Source of the DNA: Actinomycetota bacterium
Lineage (GTDB): Bacteria > Actinomycetota > Acidimicrobiia > Acidimicrobiales > Microtrichaceae
Length of the DNA: 33,473 nt
Reading direction: 5' to 3'
NCBI GenBank assembly: GCA_005777415.1
Contig: SXMI01000057.1
Span: forward strand, 1-33,473
Below are positions 15,668-24,251 of the stretch, in pieces (within the stretch, counting starts at the first letter, position 1; the number at the start of each line of letters is the position of its first letter). Both the position numbers and the translations under genes were made by a program. The notes under the pieces were generated by a model. It searched no databases, had not been told where the DNA came from, and saw only the letters and a list, made by a program, of their open reading frames with translations.

Positions 15668-16772
15668 CGGCGGACCTCCCGGCTGCTGCACGCGGCAGCA
15701 CCGCCCGGGCCACGTCGAGCATCGCCGCACCCAGCCCCCATCCGTCGAGGCGATACGCATGGGTCCGCACACCGTCGACGACCAGTCGGAGCCGGCCGCG
15801 TCCCGGTTCGTCGATCCGGGCGCGCCGGCGGTGGTCACCGGCGACCCGCCGGAGGGTCCGCGCCTCGCCGAAGTCCCCGAGCAGTTCGGCCCGCTCGGCC
15901 GCGACCTCGAGCTGCTCGGCCCGGGCGCGCAGGCCGTCGGCGCGCCGACCATCCCCGCTCCGCAGGGTGGCGCCGACGCCGCTCGCCACGGCCCGGGGGA
16001 GGTCGGCCCCGACGAGCACTCCGGTCTCCTGGGTCCCGTGGACGCGGAACCCGAGGAGGCGTTCCGGGACCGCCTCCACCGTGCCCACCGCCGCGGCGAT
16101 CAGCGTCAGCCACCGGTCGTGGCGCATCGGCGCCACGGGGTGCTCCAGCTCGCCGGGGAACGGCAGCGCCGCGTCGACGACCCGACGTCGCATCATGACC
16201 GTGCACCCGGTCGTGAGCGCCGTCGTGGCGGCGAGCTCCTCGGCGACGATCGGCCGGCGGCGCAGGGTGCGGCCGACCTGTCGGGTATCCCAGAGGCCGC
16301 GGTCGAGCGACCGACCGTCCTCGCCGATCAGGTCGGCGTCGGAGAAGACGAGCGTCAGGATGGGATCGCGCTCGAACTCGTGGACGAGCCGGCTGAGCTT
16401 CTCGGGGTACCAGACGTCGTCCTGGTCGGCGAGCGCCACGAACCGCCCCCGACAACGTTCGAGTGCCAGCCCGAAGTTGGCGGTGGAGCCGACTCGCCGG
16501 GAGTTCACCTCGAGGCGCACCTCGAAGGGGAGCGTCGGGGCCAGCGCCCGGACGAGGGCCACGGTGTCGTCGGAGGAATCGTCGTCCTGGACGACGAGCT
16601 CGTCGGGCAGGTGGTGCTGGCCGGCGAGCGATTCGAGGAACGGGCGGATCCATCGCTCGCCGTTCCAGGTGCAGAGGGCCACCGAGAGGTCGACGGTCGG
16701 CCGCCGACGCAGTTGACCGATCGCCCGTGCGGGTTCGCGGTCTGCACGCGGTGCTGCCTCGGCGCTGGACAT
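15660..16772 (-). CDS. Glycosyltransferase family 2 (rhamnosyltransferase-like)
   Basis: The 370-residue product carries a GT-A domain from about residue 28: V-A-L-C-T-W-N-G at the strand-1 loop, V-Q-D-D-D-S-S-D-D-T (61-70), and D-Q-D-D-V-W-Y-P-E-K-L (116-126). The last matches the metal/nucleotide motif common in inverting rhamnosyl- and related transferases. H-D-R-W near the end of the domain is also typical. The C-terminal 100 residues are Arg/Ala-rich and likely helical, without clear membrane spans. ATG 16772 opens the minus-strand unit facing a divergent promoter region. The next gene overlaps it by eight bases. The rhamnose assignment is only a resemblance. Confidence 0.85.
   Translation of the reverse strand: MSSAEAAPRADREPARAIGQLRRRPTVDLSVALCTWNGERWIRPFLESLAGQHHLPDELVVQDDDSSDDTVALVRALAPTLPFEVRLEVNSRRVGSTANFGLALERCRGRFVALADQDDVWYPEKLSRLVHEFERDPILTLVFSDADLIGEDGRSLDRGLWDTRQVGRTLRRRPIVAEELAATTALTTGCTVMMRRRVVDAALPFPGELEHPVAPMRHDRWLTLIAAAVGTVEAVPERLLGFRVHGTQETGVLVGADLPRAVASGVGATLRSGDGRRADGLRARAEQLEVAAERAELLGDFGEARTLRRVAGDHRRRARIDEPGRGRLRLVVDGVRTHAYRLDGWGLGAAMLDVARAVLPRAAAGRSAGA
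15675..15680 (-). promoter_or_regulatory. Ribosome binding site for the GT4 gene starting at 15667
   Basis: GGGAGG on the minus strand, seven bases before GTG 15667, lies inside the 3' end of the upstream glycosyltransferase gene. It decides this start against the much longer open frame that continues upstream. Confidence 0.6.
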
Positions 16773-16805
16773 GTTCCCCGTCGTCTCCGGTCCCCCGGGG
16801 CCGAG

Positions 16806-16834
16806 TGGAAACGGCCCTGACCCCGCCTATCCTA
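16806..16834. promoter_or_regulatory. Overlapping divergent promoter candidate
   Basis: On the plus strand TGGAAA (16806-16811) and TATCCT (16828-16833) are 16 bases apart and could drive the six-gene unit starting at 16915. On the minus strand TAGGAT (16834-16829) overlaps the same site and could drive the unit starting at 16772, though no -35 is evident for it. If both are real, opposite transcription shares one -10 region. Confidence 0.35.
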
Positions 16835-16914
16835 CCGAGCATCAGACCAGGACCCGCTGTTCCGACCTGGGGGAGCAGTCGCGGCGGAGTCCGACGAGAC
16901 CGGTCAGGTGGACG

Positions 16915-18567
16915 ATGGGTGAGCAGGTGGATCTCCTCTCGTGGGGCAGGTCCCCCGAGGAGTGGAGCGCAGGGGCGAGCGCCACGCTCGAACCGGATGT
17001 GCGCGTCGCGGCACGTGAGCTCGAGGAGCACGCCGGCCGGACCGACGCACCGTGGCTGCTCCTCTGGGACCATGCGCTCGGTCGCCCCGATCCCGACGTG
17101 GTCGGGGAGCTGGTCGGCGGTCGGGCGGACGCCTGGCACGCCGGGCTCCTGCTGGGCACGGGAGGGCTCCCCGAGGAGCACGACTACATCCACCCGATCT
17201 GGCCGCTCAGCCTGGACGCCCCTCCGGACCTCGAGGCCGTGTCGTGGCGGATCTCCCTCGACGCCCTACTGGTGCGGACCGAGGTCGTCCGGGTGCTCGG
17301 CTCGCTGGACGGGGCCTTCGAAGGCCGCACCGGTGCGGGGCTCGAGTTCGGGCGACGGCTGATCGACCGGGGCGCCGTGGTCTTCCACACCCCCCGACTG
17401 CTCGGTCCCGTCCGCCGTCCGGTGGCACCCTTGAGCGAGCACGACCGGTTCGTGTTCCTCCGCCGCGTCTTCGGCCGGAAGTGGGTCCGCTACGCCGGTG
17501 CCCGACGCAGCGCCGCCCACCTGCACCCGCTGGTCGTCCGTCAGGCGCTCGAGTCCTCGGCAGCCGCCTGTGCTGCGACCCCCCGCCCACCGGGTGACCC
17601 CGAGATCGTCCTCGAGCGGCCGGCGGTCGCAGTGCCGAAGGATCCATCGGTCACGGTCGTCCTGCCGACGCTCGGCCGCTACGAGTTGCTCCGTCCGGTG
17701 CTCGACCAACTGCGCATCCAGACGGTGCCGGCGCTCGAGGTCCTCGTCGTGGACCAGAACGACCCCGACCGCCGGGAGCTGGACCTCTACGCCGAGTACG
17801 CCGACATCCGCCTGCGACCGATCATCCAGGACGTTCGCGGTCAGTGGATCGCACGCAACGCCGCCGTGCTCGAGTCGCGGGGCGACTGGCTGGCGTTCAT
17901 CGACGACGACTCCGAGGTGGGTCCCGACTTCATCGAGACGCACCTCGAGGGGATCCATCGCTACGACGCCGACCTCTCGACCGGCGCCTCGCTCGCCGTC
18001 ATCGGCGCACCGGTCCCGGACAACTACGCCTTCTTCCGGGTGGCCGACCAGTGGGACTCCGGCAACGGGATGTGCCACCGAGACCTGTTCGCCCGGTTCG
18101 GTCTGTTCGACCAGCAGTTCGACCGCCAGCGTCGGGGTGACGCCGAGTTCGGTCTGCGGGTGCAGCAGGGCGGCGGACTGGTCGTCCACAATCCGCACGC
18201 CATCCGGGTGCACCTGAAGGCTCAGGAGGGCGGACTCCGGACCTTCGGGTCCCTCGACGGGTTCCGCCATCGGGACCGGACCTCACCGCTCCCGTTGCCG
18301 TCGATGGTGTACTACACGAAGCGCTATCACAGCCGCCGACAGGTTCGTGAGGACCTGTTCATCGGGCTCTCCCAGGCGATCGTCCCCTACGAGCTGAAGC
18401 GGCGGGCGACCCCGGCCCAGTGGGCCCGGTTCGTCATGGGCGAGGTGCGTCACATCCCTTCCACCGTTCGTCGTGTTCGAGCCTCGCTCGACATCGCCGA
18501 CGAGATGGTCGCCGCCGGTCCGGAGATCCCCGAGCTCGGCGACGAGCCGGTGCTGCACCGGGACTGA
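16915..18567 (+). CDS. Two-domain glycosyltransferase: degenerate GT2-like N-terminus plus active-looking GT2
   Basis: The 550-residue protein ends with a clear GT-A domain from about residue 245: S-V-T-V-V-L-P-T-L-G-R at strand 1, V-V-D-Q-N-D at 278-283 and F-I-D-D-D-S-E (328-334) as the metal motif. Later come R-R-G-D-A-E-F-G-L-R and an H-rich segment. Residues 1-230 look like a worn copy of the same fold. W-L-L-L-W-D-H-A-L sits where the D-D-D motif is expected, and A-L-L-V-R-T-E-V-V-R-V-L-G-S-L-D-G-A-F resembles the usual acceptor-half helix. ATG 16915 has AGGTGG upstream at a short three-base spacing. It heads the plus-strand unit that runs to 24231. Only the C-terminal domain is expected to be catalytic. 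Confidence 0.8.
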   Translation: MGEQVDLLSWGRSPEEWSAGASATLEPDVRVAARELEEHAGRTDAPWLLLWDHALGRPDPDVVGELVGGRADAWHAGLLLGTGGLPEEHDYIHPIWPLSLDAPPDLEAVSWRISLDALLVRTEVVRVLGSLDGAFEGRTGAGLEFGRRLIDRGAVVFHTPRLLGPVRRPVAPLSEHDRFVFLRRVFGRKWVRYAGARRSAAHLHPLVVRQALESSAAACAATPRPPGDPEIVLERPAVAVPKDPSVTVVLPTLGRYELLRPVLDQLRIQTVPALEVLVVDQNDPDRRELDLYAEYADIRLRPIIQDVRGQWIARNAAVLESRGDWLAFIDDDSEVGPDFIETHLEGIHRYDADLSTGASLAVIGAPVPDNYAFFRVADQWDSGNGMCHRDLFARFGLFDQQFDRQRRGDAEFGLRVQQGGGLVVHNPHAIRVHLKAQEGGLRTFGSLDGFRHRDRTSPLPLPSMVYYTKRYHSRRQVREDLFIGLSQAIVPYELKRRATPAQWARFVMGEVRHIPSTVRRVRASLDIADEMVAAGPEIPELGDEPVLHRD

Positions 18568-18568
18568 C

Positions 18569-19762
18569 GTGAAGCTCGCGGTCATCGGCGACACCCAGCA
18601 CTACCGGGACGACCAGGGGCGCCTCTGCGCCCTCGAACCGGTGGTGAACCAGCTCGACCGGTGGGCCGAGCTCTTCGACGAGATCGTCCTGTGTGCACCG
18701 CTCGACCCGGGTCCGCCGCCCGCCGGCTTCGCTCCCTACGGGGCCGCGAACGTCCGGATCGAGCCGCTCCGGAAGGCCGGTGGCAACACGGCGCTCGCCA
18801 AGCTCGGACTGCTGCCCCGGCTCATCCCCTGGGCCGTGGCCACGCGGCGGGTCGCCCGGCAGGTCGACGCCGTCCACCTGAGGTGCCCCTGCAACATCGG
18901 GATGGTGGCGATCTTCTCGACCTGGAAGGCCGTCCGCTACCGCTACGCGCTCTACGCGGGTGTCTGGCACAGCTATGCCGGCGAGCCCCGGTTCTTCGGT
19001 GCCCAGCGCCGTCTCCTGGGGAGCCGGTGGTTCGGCGGTCCGGTGAGCGTCTACGCGGCCGCCGACCCGGAGCACCCCCACCTGGTCCCGTTCTTCAGCC
19101 CGTCCTACTCCGATCGTGACTGGGATGCCGCCGCCCCGGGGGCCGACGCCACGATCGCCCGGATCGAGGACGACGCGTTCCGGGGCCCGTGGGAACTGGT
19201 CACGGTCGGACGACTGACCGTGAACAAGAACCAGGAGACGGTGGTCCGGGCAGCCGCCGAGCTGGTTCGGCGCGGCCTCGACGTCCGGCTCGGTGTCTAC
19301 GGCGACGGCCCCGAGCGACCGCGACTCGAGGCGCTGGCGGCCGAGCTGGGGGCCGGCGAGCAGATCACGTTCCACGGCTCCGTGGGTCACCGCGAGGTCA
19401 TGGCTGCGTTCGCCTCCGCCGACCTGAACCTGCTGTCGACCCGGCAGGAGGGGTACGGCAAGGTGCTGCTCGAGGGCATGATCCACGGTGCGGTGCCGGT
19501 GTTCTCTCGGAGCCCGGTGGCCGACGAGATCGCCGGGGCCGGCGACCGCGGTGTCGTCGTGGACGCCGACGACTGGGCGGCCATGGCCGACGAGGTCGAG
19601 GCGCTCGTCGCCGACCGGCCCCGATGGGCCGCCATGGCCCGTGCCGCCCGGACGTTCTCGGGCACGGTGACGCTGGAGACCTTCCAGCAGCGGGTCCGAT
19701 CGATGCTCGAGTCGCAGTGGGGGGTCCGACTTCCCGCCCCCGACGCACCGGCGGTCCCGTGA
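18569..19762 (+). CDS. Glycosyltransferase family 4 (GT-B)
   Basis: This 397-residue GT-B enzyme starts with GTG 18569, one base after the previous stop. The N-terminal strand is K-L-A-V-I-G-D-T. The donor half begins V-T-V-G-R-L-T-V-N-K-N-Q-E, the usual strand plus the R/K pair that holds the diphosphate. Y-G-D-G-P-E-R follows, and then Q-E-G-Y-G-K-V-L-L-E-G, an exact EX7E motif near residue 295. No signal or membrane span is seen. The first half, with several W and C residues (R-C-P-C-N), is less conserved and probably sets acceptor choice. It overlaps the next gene by four bases (GTGA). It likely adds one sugar to the lipid-linked repeat; the donor is unknown. Confidence 0.85.
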   Translation: MKLAVIGDTQHYRDDQGRLCALEPVVNQLDRWAELFDEIVLCAPLDPGPPPAGFAPYGAANVRIEPLRKAGGNTALAKLGLLPRLIPWAVATRRVARQVDAVHLRCPCNIGMVAIFSTWKAVRYRYALYAGVWHSYAGEPRFFGAQRRLLGSRWFGGPVSVYAAADPEHPHLVPFFSPSYSDRDWDAAAPGADATIARIEDDAFRGPWELVTVGRLTVNKNQETVVRAAAELVRRGLDVRLGVYGDGPERPRLEALAAELGAGEQITFHGSVGHREVMAAFASADLNLLSTRQEGYGKVLLEGMIHGAVPVFSRSPVADEIAGAGDRGVVVDADDWAAMADEVEALVADRPRWAAMARAARTFSGTVTLETFQQRVRSMLESQWGVRLPAPDAPAVP

Positions 19763-21045
19763 TCCGCTCGGTTCTGCTCGTCACCCAGTACTACCCGCCC
19801 GAGCGCGGCGCGGCGCAGGTGCGACTGGGTGCCATCGTGCGCGAACTCCGGCGCCGGGACCTCGACGTCGAGGTGCTCACGGCGCTGCCGAACTACCCGA
19901 CGGGCCGGATCTTCCCGGGGTGGCGCCAACGGCTCCTGCAGTACCGGGACGAGGACGGCGTCCGGGTCGGGCGGGTGTGGGTCTACGCCGCCATGGGCAG
20001 CGGCCCCGCTCGGATGGCCAACTACCTCTCCTTCGGGTTGACCTCCGTCCTGGGTGTCCTGCGCTCCCGGCGGGCCGACTGGACCGTGGTCGAGTACCCG
20101 ACGCTGTTCGGGGCGCTCCCCGCGGTGGCGCTGTCGCGACTCCGCCGCCGCCGCGTGGCGCTGCTCGTGGCCGACCTGTGGGTGGACTCCATCGTCGAGG
20201 TCGGCGCCGCCGGCGACGGAGTGCTCGTCGCCGTCCTCCGGCGGGTGGAGCGCTGGATGCTCCGTTCGGCCGACCGGGTCACGGCGGTCACCGAGGGGGT
20301 GCGCGACGCGCTCGTCGCCAAGGGGGTGCGTCCCGATCGGCTGGCCTGGCTCCCGAACGGTGCCGACACCGACCTGTTCTCCCCGGGCCCCGAGGACCCC
20401 GCGCTGCGGTCGCGCTTCGGGCTCCGCGACGACTCCGACGTCGTCCTCTACGCCGGCACCCACGGCTACGTCCACGGTCTGGAGGTCGTCCTCGACGCCG
20501 CCGAGGCGCTGGGCGACCGTCCCGTCGAGTTCCTGCTGGTCGGGAGCGGCTCGGAGAAGCCACGCCTGGTCGCCGAGGCGGCCTCACGGGGACTGGCGAA
20601 CGTGGTGTTCGCCGACCCGGTCGACCCGGAGACCGTGGCCGAGCTCCTCCGCACCGCACGGATCTCGCTGGCGACGGTCCGCGAGGGGGACCTGTACCGC
20701 ACCATCCGGTCGGCCAAGATGCTGCCCGCCATGGCCGCAGCGGTCCCCGTCGTCTACAGCGCCGACGACGAGGGGTCGCGCATCGTCCGCCGCGAGGGGG
20801 CCGGCATCGTCACGCCGCCGGGGGACGGGGCGGCACTGGCCGATGCGGTCGCCTCGCTCCTCGACGACCCGGACCGGGCGGCCGCCCTGGGCGCCGCCGG
20901 GCGGGCCTGGGTGGAGTCCGAGGCCAGCTGGCGGCGACTCGTCGGCGACTGGTTGGCCGAGCTCGACCCGGCGGCGGCCGCATCCCCTGGGCCGCCGGCC
21001 GCCCGCCCGGTGGGGTCGTCAGGAGCCGGGGGTCGGTCGTCGTGA
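19759..21045 (+). CDS. Glycosyltransferase family 4 (WbuB/WcaI-like)
   Basis: The 428-residue product begins V-L-L-V-T-Q-Y-Y-P-P-E-R-G-A, the start typical of WbuB/WcaI-type GT4 enzymes, and continues with A-L-P-N-Y-P-T-G-R-I-F. The donor half has L-P-N-G-A-D-T-D-L-F, Y-A-G-T-H-G-Y-V-H-G and S-A-K-M-L-P-A-M-A-A. In this last motif the second Glu of EX7E is replaced, as I recall also happens in some WcaI-like members. The last 25 residues are a Pro/Gly/Ser-rich tail. GTG 19759 forms a GTGA overlap with the previous stop, and its own stop overlaps the next start the same way. WbuB relatives add amino-sugars such as L-FucNAc; that donor is only a possibility here. Confidence 0.85.
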   Translation: MIRSVLLVTQYYPPERGAAQVRLGAIVRELRRRDLDVEVLTALPNYPTGRIFPGWRQRLLQYRDEDGVRVGRVWVYAAMGSGPARMANYLSFGLTSVLGVLRSRRADWTVVEYPTLFGALPAVALSRLRRRRVALLVADLWVDSIVEVGAAGDGVLVAVLRRVERWMLRSADRVTAVTEGVRDALVAKGVRPDRLAWLPNGADTDLFSPGPEDPALRSRFGLRDDSDVVLYAGTHGYVHGLEVVLDAAEALGDRPVEFLLVGSGSEKPRLVAEAASRGLANVVFADPVDPETVAELLRTARISLATVREGDLYRTIRSAKMLPAMAAAVPVVYSADDEGSRIVRREGAGIVTPPGDGAALADAVASLLDDPDRAAALGAAGRAWVESEASWRRLVGDWLAELDPAAAASPGPPAARPVGSSGAGGRSS

Positions 21046-22439
21046 ATCGTCAGGACCTCTACCGGCGCCTCCCGCTCCCGGCGCAGCAGGCCATGGCGGC
21101 GGCCTACGGCGTCGTCCAACTGCCGATCCGCCACGGCGGACGGTTCCGGTCCGACGTCCGGGACCTCGACGCCCGACAGTGGTGGTCGCCGGACCGCCTG
21201 CAGCGGGACCAGGACCAGCGCGTCCGCGCGATGGTCCTCTGGTGCGCCCACCGGGTGCCCCACTACCGGGACCTGTTCGCCGAGCTGGGACTCGACGCCT
21301 CGGACGTGCGCACCGCAGCCGACCTGGCGCAACTCCCCATGCTCGACAAGGAGACGGTCCGGGCGGATCCCGAGCGGTTCCTGCCGGATCCCCCGCGGCC
21401 GAAGCTCGTGGCGCAGACGACCGGCGGGACGACGGGCACCCCGCTCGCGTACTGGGCCACGAAGGATGCCGTCCGGTTCAACTACGCCACCTACGAGAGC
21501 CGCACCCGGGCCTGGTCGGGGGTCCGCTTCGGTGACCGCATGGCGTCGTTCCACGGTCAGCCCATCGTCCCCGCCGGCCAGGAGCGCGGTCCGTTCTGGC
21601 GCCGCAATCCGGCGTTCAACCAGCTCTACTGCTCCGTGTACCACCTGAGCGACGCCAATCTGCCGGCGTACCTCGACGCCCTGACCGCCTTCCGGCCAGT
21701 GGTGCTCGCCGGCTACACCTCGGCGATCCACCGGCTCGCCCAGTACGTCCTGCGGGTGGGCGACACGGACCGCATCCGGCCCCGGGCGGTGATCGTGAGC
21801 TCCGAGACCCTGCTCCCGGCGGCCCGCGCCGACATCGAGTCGGCGTTCGGTTGTCCCGTCCACAACGCCTACAGCCTGGGCGAGCTCGTGGCCTACGTGT
21901 CCGAGTGCGACTTCGGCTCCATGCACGTGTCGACCGAGTACGGGGTGCTCGAACTGCTCGACACGGACGAGTCGGCGGGGACCGGTCGCCACGAGATCGT
22001 CGCGAGCGGACTGTTCAACCGGGCCATGCCGCTGCTGCGCTACCGGACCGGGGACACGGCGGCGCCGGCGACGACGACCTGCGAGTGCGGACGGGGCCTG
22101 CCGACCGTCGACGAGCTCACCGGCCGCTCCGACGACGTCGTGCACACGCCCGACGGGACGATCGTCGGGCCGGCACCGATGAGCCTGGCCTTCCAGCGGG
22201 TCCCGAATCTCCGCCGGGCGCAGGTCCATCAGGACCGGGTCGAATCGATCCGGGTCCTGGTCGAGGTCGATGAGGACTTCACTGTCGACGACGAGTCGTT
22301 CATGGTCGCCGAGCTCGCCAAGCGGCTGGGCACGGCGCTCGAGATCGACGTGGAACGCGTCGACTCGCTGCCTCGGACCTCTGGCGGCAAGGAGCGCGTC
22401 GTCGTCTCGACCCTCGCCCGGGATCGGGGCGACCGGTGA
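21042..22439 (+). CDS. PaaK/CapK-like adenylate-forming enzyme
   Basis: The 465-residue product belongs to the phenylacetate-CoA-ligase-like branch of adenylate-forming enzymes often found in capsule loci (CapK). The ATP loop is Q-T-T-G-G-T-T-G-T-P (125-134). Y-S-L-G-E fits the A5 region, Y-R-T-G-D the A7 ribose-binding motif, and T-S-G-G-K (K450) the C-terminal catalytic lysine. C-E-C-G-R between these is common in this branch. Members activate a carboxylic acid as an acyl-adenylate, which could then be moved onto a sugar. The GNAT acyltransferase two genes downstream is one possible user, which is inference. GTG 21042 overlaps the previous stop as GTGA. The start residue is uncertain by a few codons. 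Confidence 0.85.
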   Translation: MNRQDLYRRLPLPAQQAMAAAYGVVQLPIRHGGRFRSDVRDLDARQWWSPDRLQRDQDQRVRAMVLWCAHRVPHYRDLFAELGLDASDVRTAADLAQLPMLDKETVRADPERFLPDPPRPKLVAQTTGGTTGTPLAYWATKDAVRFNYATYESRTRAWSGVRFGDRMASFHGQPIVPAGQERGPFWRRNPAFNQLYCSVYHLSDANLPAYLDALTAFRPVVLAGYTSAIHRLAQYVLRVGDTDRIRPRAVIVSSETLLPAARADIESAFGCPVHNAYSLGELVAYVSECDFGSMHVSTEYGVLELLDTDESAGTGRHEIVASGLFNRAMPLLRYRTGDTAAPATTTCECGRGLPTVDELTGRSDDVVHTPDGTIVGPAPMSLAFQRVPNLRRAQVHQDRVESIRVLVEVDEDFTVDDESFMVAELAKRLGTALEIDVERVDSLPRTSGGKERVVVSTLARDRGDR

Positions 22440-23563
22440 GCGACCTGCCGGCCGCCACACCGGCGCGTCGTCGGGACGACGATGCGGGTGGTCACCGCAA
22501 GGCCGTGCTGGCCCGGACGAGCGCCAACCCGAGCATCGGCTTCGTCGGCATCCACTCCAACGGCCGGCCCGACCAGCCGGTGAGCCAGAACGAGACCCTG
22601 GCCGAACTCTTCGAGGCGGCGGGCTACCGGACACGCCGGGCGTCCGGCTTCCGGAACCGTTGGTTGCGCACCGCGCACCAGATCGTCGGGATCCTGTCGT
22701 GGCGGCGGACCAACGTGGTGGTCATCGCAGCGTTCTCCGGGCCGTCGTTCCTGATCAGCGAGTTCTCGGTCCCGCTCGCCCGCCTCACCGGGAAGAAGGC
22801 GGTCCTGTTCCTGCACGGCGGGAACCTGACGACCTTCGGCTCGGCGAACCGTCGACGGGTCGAACGGACCCTGCTCGCCGCCGACGCCGTGTTCGCCCCC
22901 TCGCCGTTCCTCGCCCAGACGTTCCGAGACTGGGGCATCGACGTGCACGTGGTGCCGAACGTGCTCCGCCTGGAGCGGTACGAGTACCGCCGCCGTTCGC
23001 CCATCCGTCCCCGCATCATGTGGATGCGCACGTTCCACGAGCACTACGACCCGGTCTCGGCCGTCCGGGCGTTCGCCGCGATCCGCACCGATCGCCCCGA
23101 CGCCACGATGACGATGGCCGGTGCGGACCAGGGGCTGCTCGGCGAGACGGTCGCCGAGGCCGATCGCCTGGGCGTCCGTGATGCCATCACGTTCCCCGGC
23201 TACCTCGACGCCGCCGGCAAACGTGCGGCCTTTGCGGACCACGACGTGTTCCTGAACACGAACCTGGTGGACAACATGCCGGTGAGCGTGCTCGAGGCCG
23301 GCGCCTCCGGTCTGGTCGTCGTGGCCACGGCCGTGGGCGGGATCCCGGCCCTGGTCCGGGACGGCGAGGACGGGGTGCTCGTCGATGCTGGAGACGACGC
23401 CGCCATGGCCCGTACAGTGCTCGAGTTGCTCGACGACGACACGCGGTCGGGCCGGTTGTCGGAAGGAGGCCGGGCGATGGCGGAACGATCGGGCTGGCCG
23501 CAGGTCCACGAGCAGTGGCGTCGCGAGCTCGAGCTGATCCTTCCGAACCGGCGGGTGCGGTGA
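22436..23563 (+). CDS. Glycosyltransferase family 4 (GT-B)
   Basis: The 375-residue enzyme has about 30 polar residues before the first strand, S-I-G-F-V-G-I-H-S-N-G-R-P. The acceptor half has F-L-H-G-G-N and F-A-P-S-P-F-L. The linker V-V-P-N-V-L-R-L-E-R-Y is the common entry to the donor half. There M-R-T-F-H-E-H-Y-D-P is the donor loop, and D-N-M-P-V-S-V-L-E-A-G-A-S-G carries the acidic pair with Asp in place of the first Glu, frequent in this subgroup. GTG 22436 overlaps the previous stop (GTGA), and its stop overlaps the following GNAT start identically, so translation of this stretch is probably coupled. It likely adds one sugar of the repeat. Confidence 0.85.
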   Translation: MSDLPAATPARRRDDDAGGHRKAVLARTSANPSIGFVGIHSNGRPDQPVSQNETLAELFEAAGYRTRRASGFRNRWLRTAHQIVGILSWRRTNVVVIAAFSGPSFLISEFSVPLARLTGKKAVLFLHGGNLTTFGSANRRRVERTLLAADAVFAPSPFLAQTFRDWGIDVHVVPNVLRLERYEYRRRSPIRPRIMWMRTFHEHYDPVSAVRAFAAIRTDRPDATMTMAGADQGLLGETVAEADRLGVRDAITFPGYLDAAGKRAAFADHDVFLNTNLVDNMPVSVLEAGASGLVVVATAVGGIPALVRDGEDGVLVDAGDDAAMARTVLELLDDDTRSGRLSEGGRAMAERSGWPQVHEQWRRELELILPNRRVR

Positions 23564-24231
23564 GCGGCCGCGCCACCACGGTGTCGGTGCGGGAGGCCCG
23601 TGATGCCGACCTGCAGGCGGTGGCCGAACTCCACGTGGCTGCGTTCCCCGAGAGCGTCCTCGGCCAGCTCGGCGTGGAGGCGGTCCGCCGCAACTACGTC
23701 TGGCAGCTCCACGGCCCGCACGACGTGACGGCGCTGGTTGCTGAACTCGACGGTCGTCCGGTCGGATTCCTGTTCGGCGGCGTGTTCCGGGGTTCGACGA
23801 TCGGGTTCGTGAAGTCCCAGAAGTTCTTCCTCGCCCGTCAGGTGCTTCGTCACCCGAAGGTGCTGCTGGACCGGATCGGCCTGAACCGGATCCGCCTCGC
23901 CCTCCGGCTCGTGTCCTCCCGGTGGTCGACACCCGCACCGGAGGTCCCGGCCGCCGTGCCACGGTCGTCGTTCGGCGTGCTGGCGATCGCCGTGGACCCG
24001 ACGGTGCAGGGTCACGGCGTGGGTCGGGAGCTCATGGCCGTGGCATCGGCCACGGCGACCGCCGACGGGTTCGAGTCGATGCACCTGTCGGTGCACCCCG
24101 ACAACCTCCAGGCGGTGTCCTTCTACGAGTCGCTCGGATGGCAGCGGTCGCCCGAGGACGACGGCGGCTGGGTCGGACGGATGCGGATCCCGTTGGACGG
24201 CGCAACCACGGACCCCGCCGGCTCCGGCTGA
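23560..24231 (+). CDS. GNAT-family N-acetyltransferase
   Basis: The 223-residue product has one GNAT fold. Strand 1 is V-S-V-R-E-A-R-D-A-D-L; the acetyl-CoA loop is V-D-P-T-V-Q-G-H-G-V-G-R-E-L-M (Q/R-x-x-G-x-G/A); and the late N-L-Q-A-V-S-F-Y-E-S-L-G-W motif is a GNAT hallmark. A basic insert of about 50 residues between strands 3 and 4 (K-F-F-L-A-R-Q, R-L-A-L-R-L) is longer than usual and may give acceptor or membrane-surface contact. The start is GTG 23560, within GTGA; GTG 23581 is an alternative. It closes the plus-strand unit. N-acetylation of an amino sugar made by one of the two aminotransferases is the simplest proposal, but unproven. Confidence 0.82.
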   Translation: MSGRATTVSVREARDADLQAVAELHVAAFPESVLGQLGVEAVRRNYVWQLHGPHDVTALVAELDGRPVGFLFGGVFRGSTIGFVKSQKFFLARQVLRHPKVLLDRIGLNRIRLALRLVSSRWSTPAPEVPAAVPRSSFGVLAIAVDPTVQGHGVGRELMAVASATATADGFESMHLSVHPDNLQAVSFYESLGWQRSPEDDGGWVGRMRIPLDGATTDPAGSG

Positions 24232-24251
24232 TCGTTCGTCGGACTCAGCCG
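24225..24251. terminator. Inverted repeat at convergent stops
   Basis: CGGCTGA (24225-24231) pairs with TCAGCCG (24245-24251) around a 13-base loop. Each arm carries the stop codon of one of the two convergent genes, which explains three of the seven pairs. The loop is long and there is no T-run. It is a modest bidirectional terminator candidate. Confidence 0.35.
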
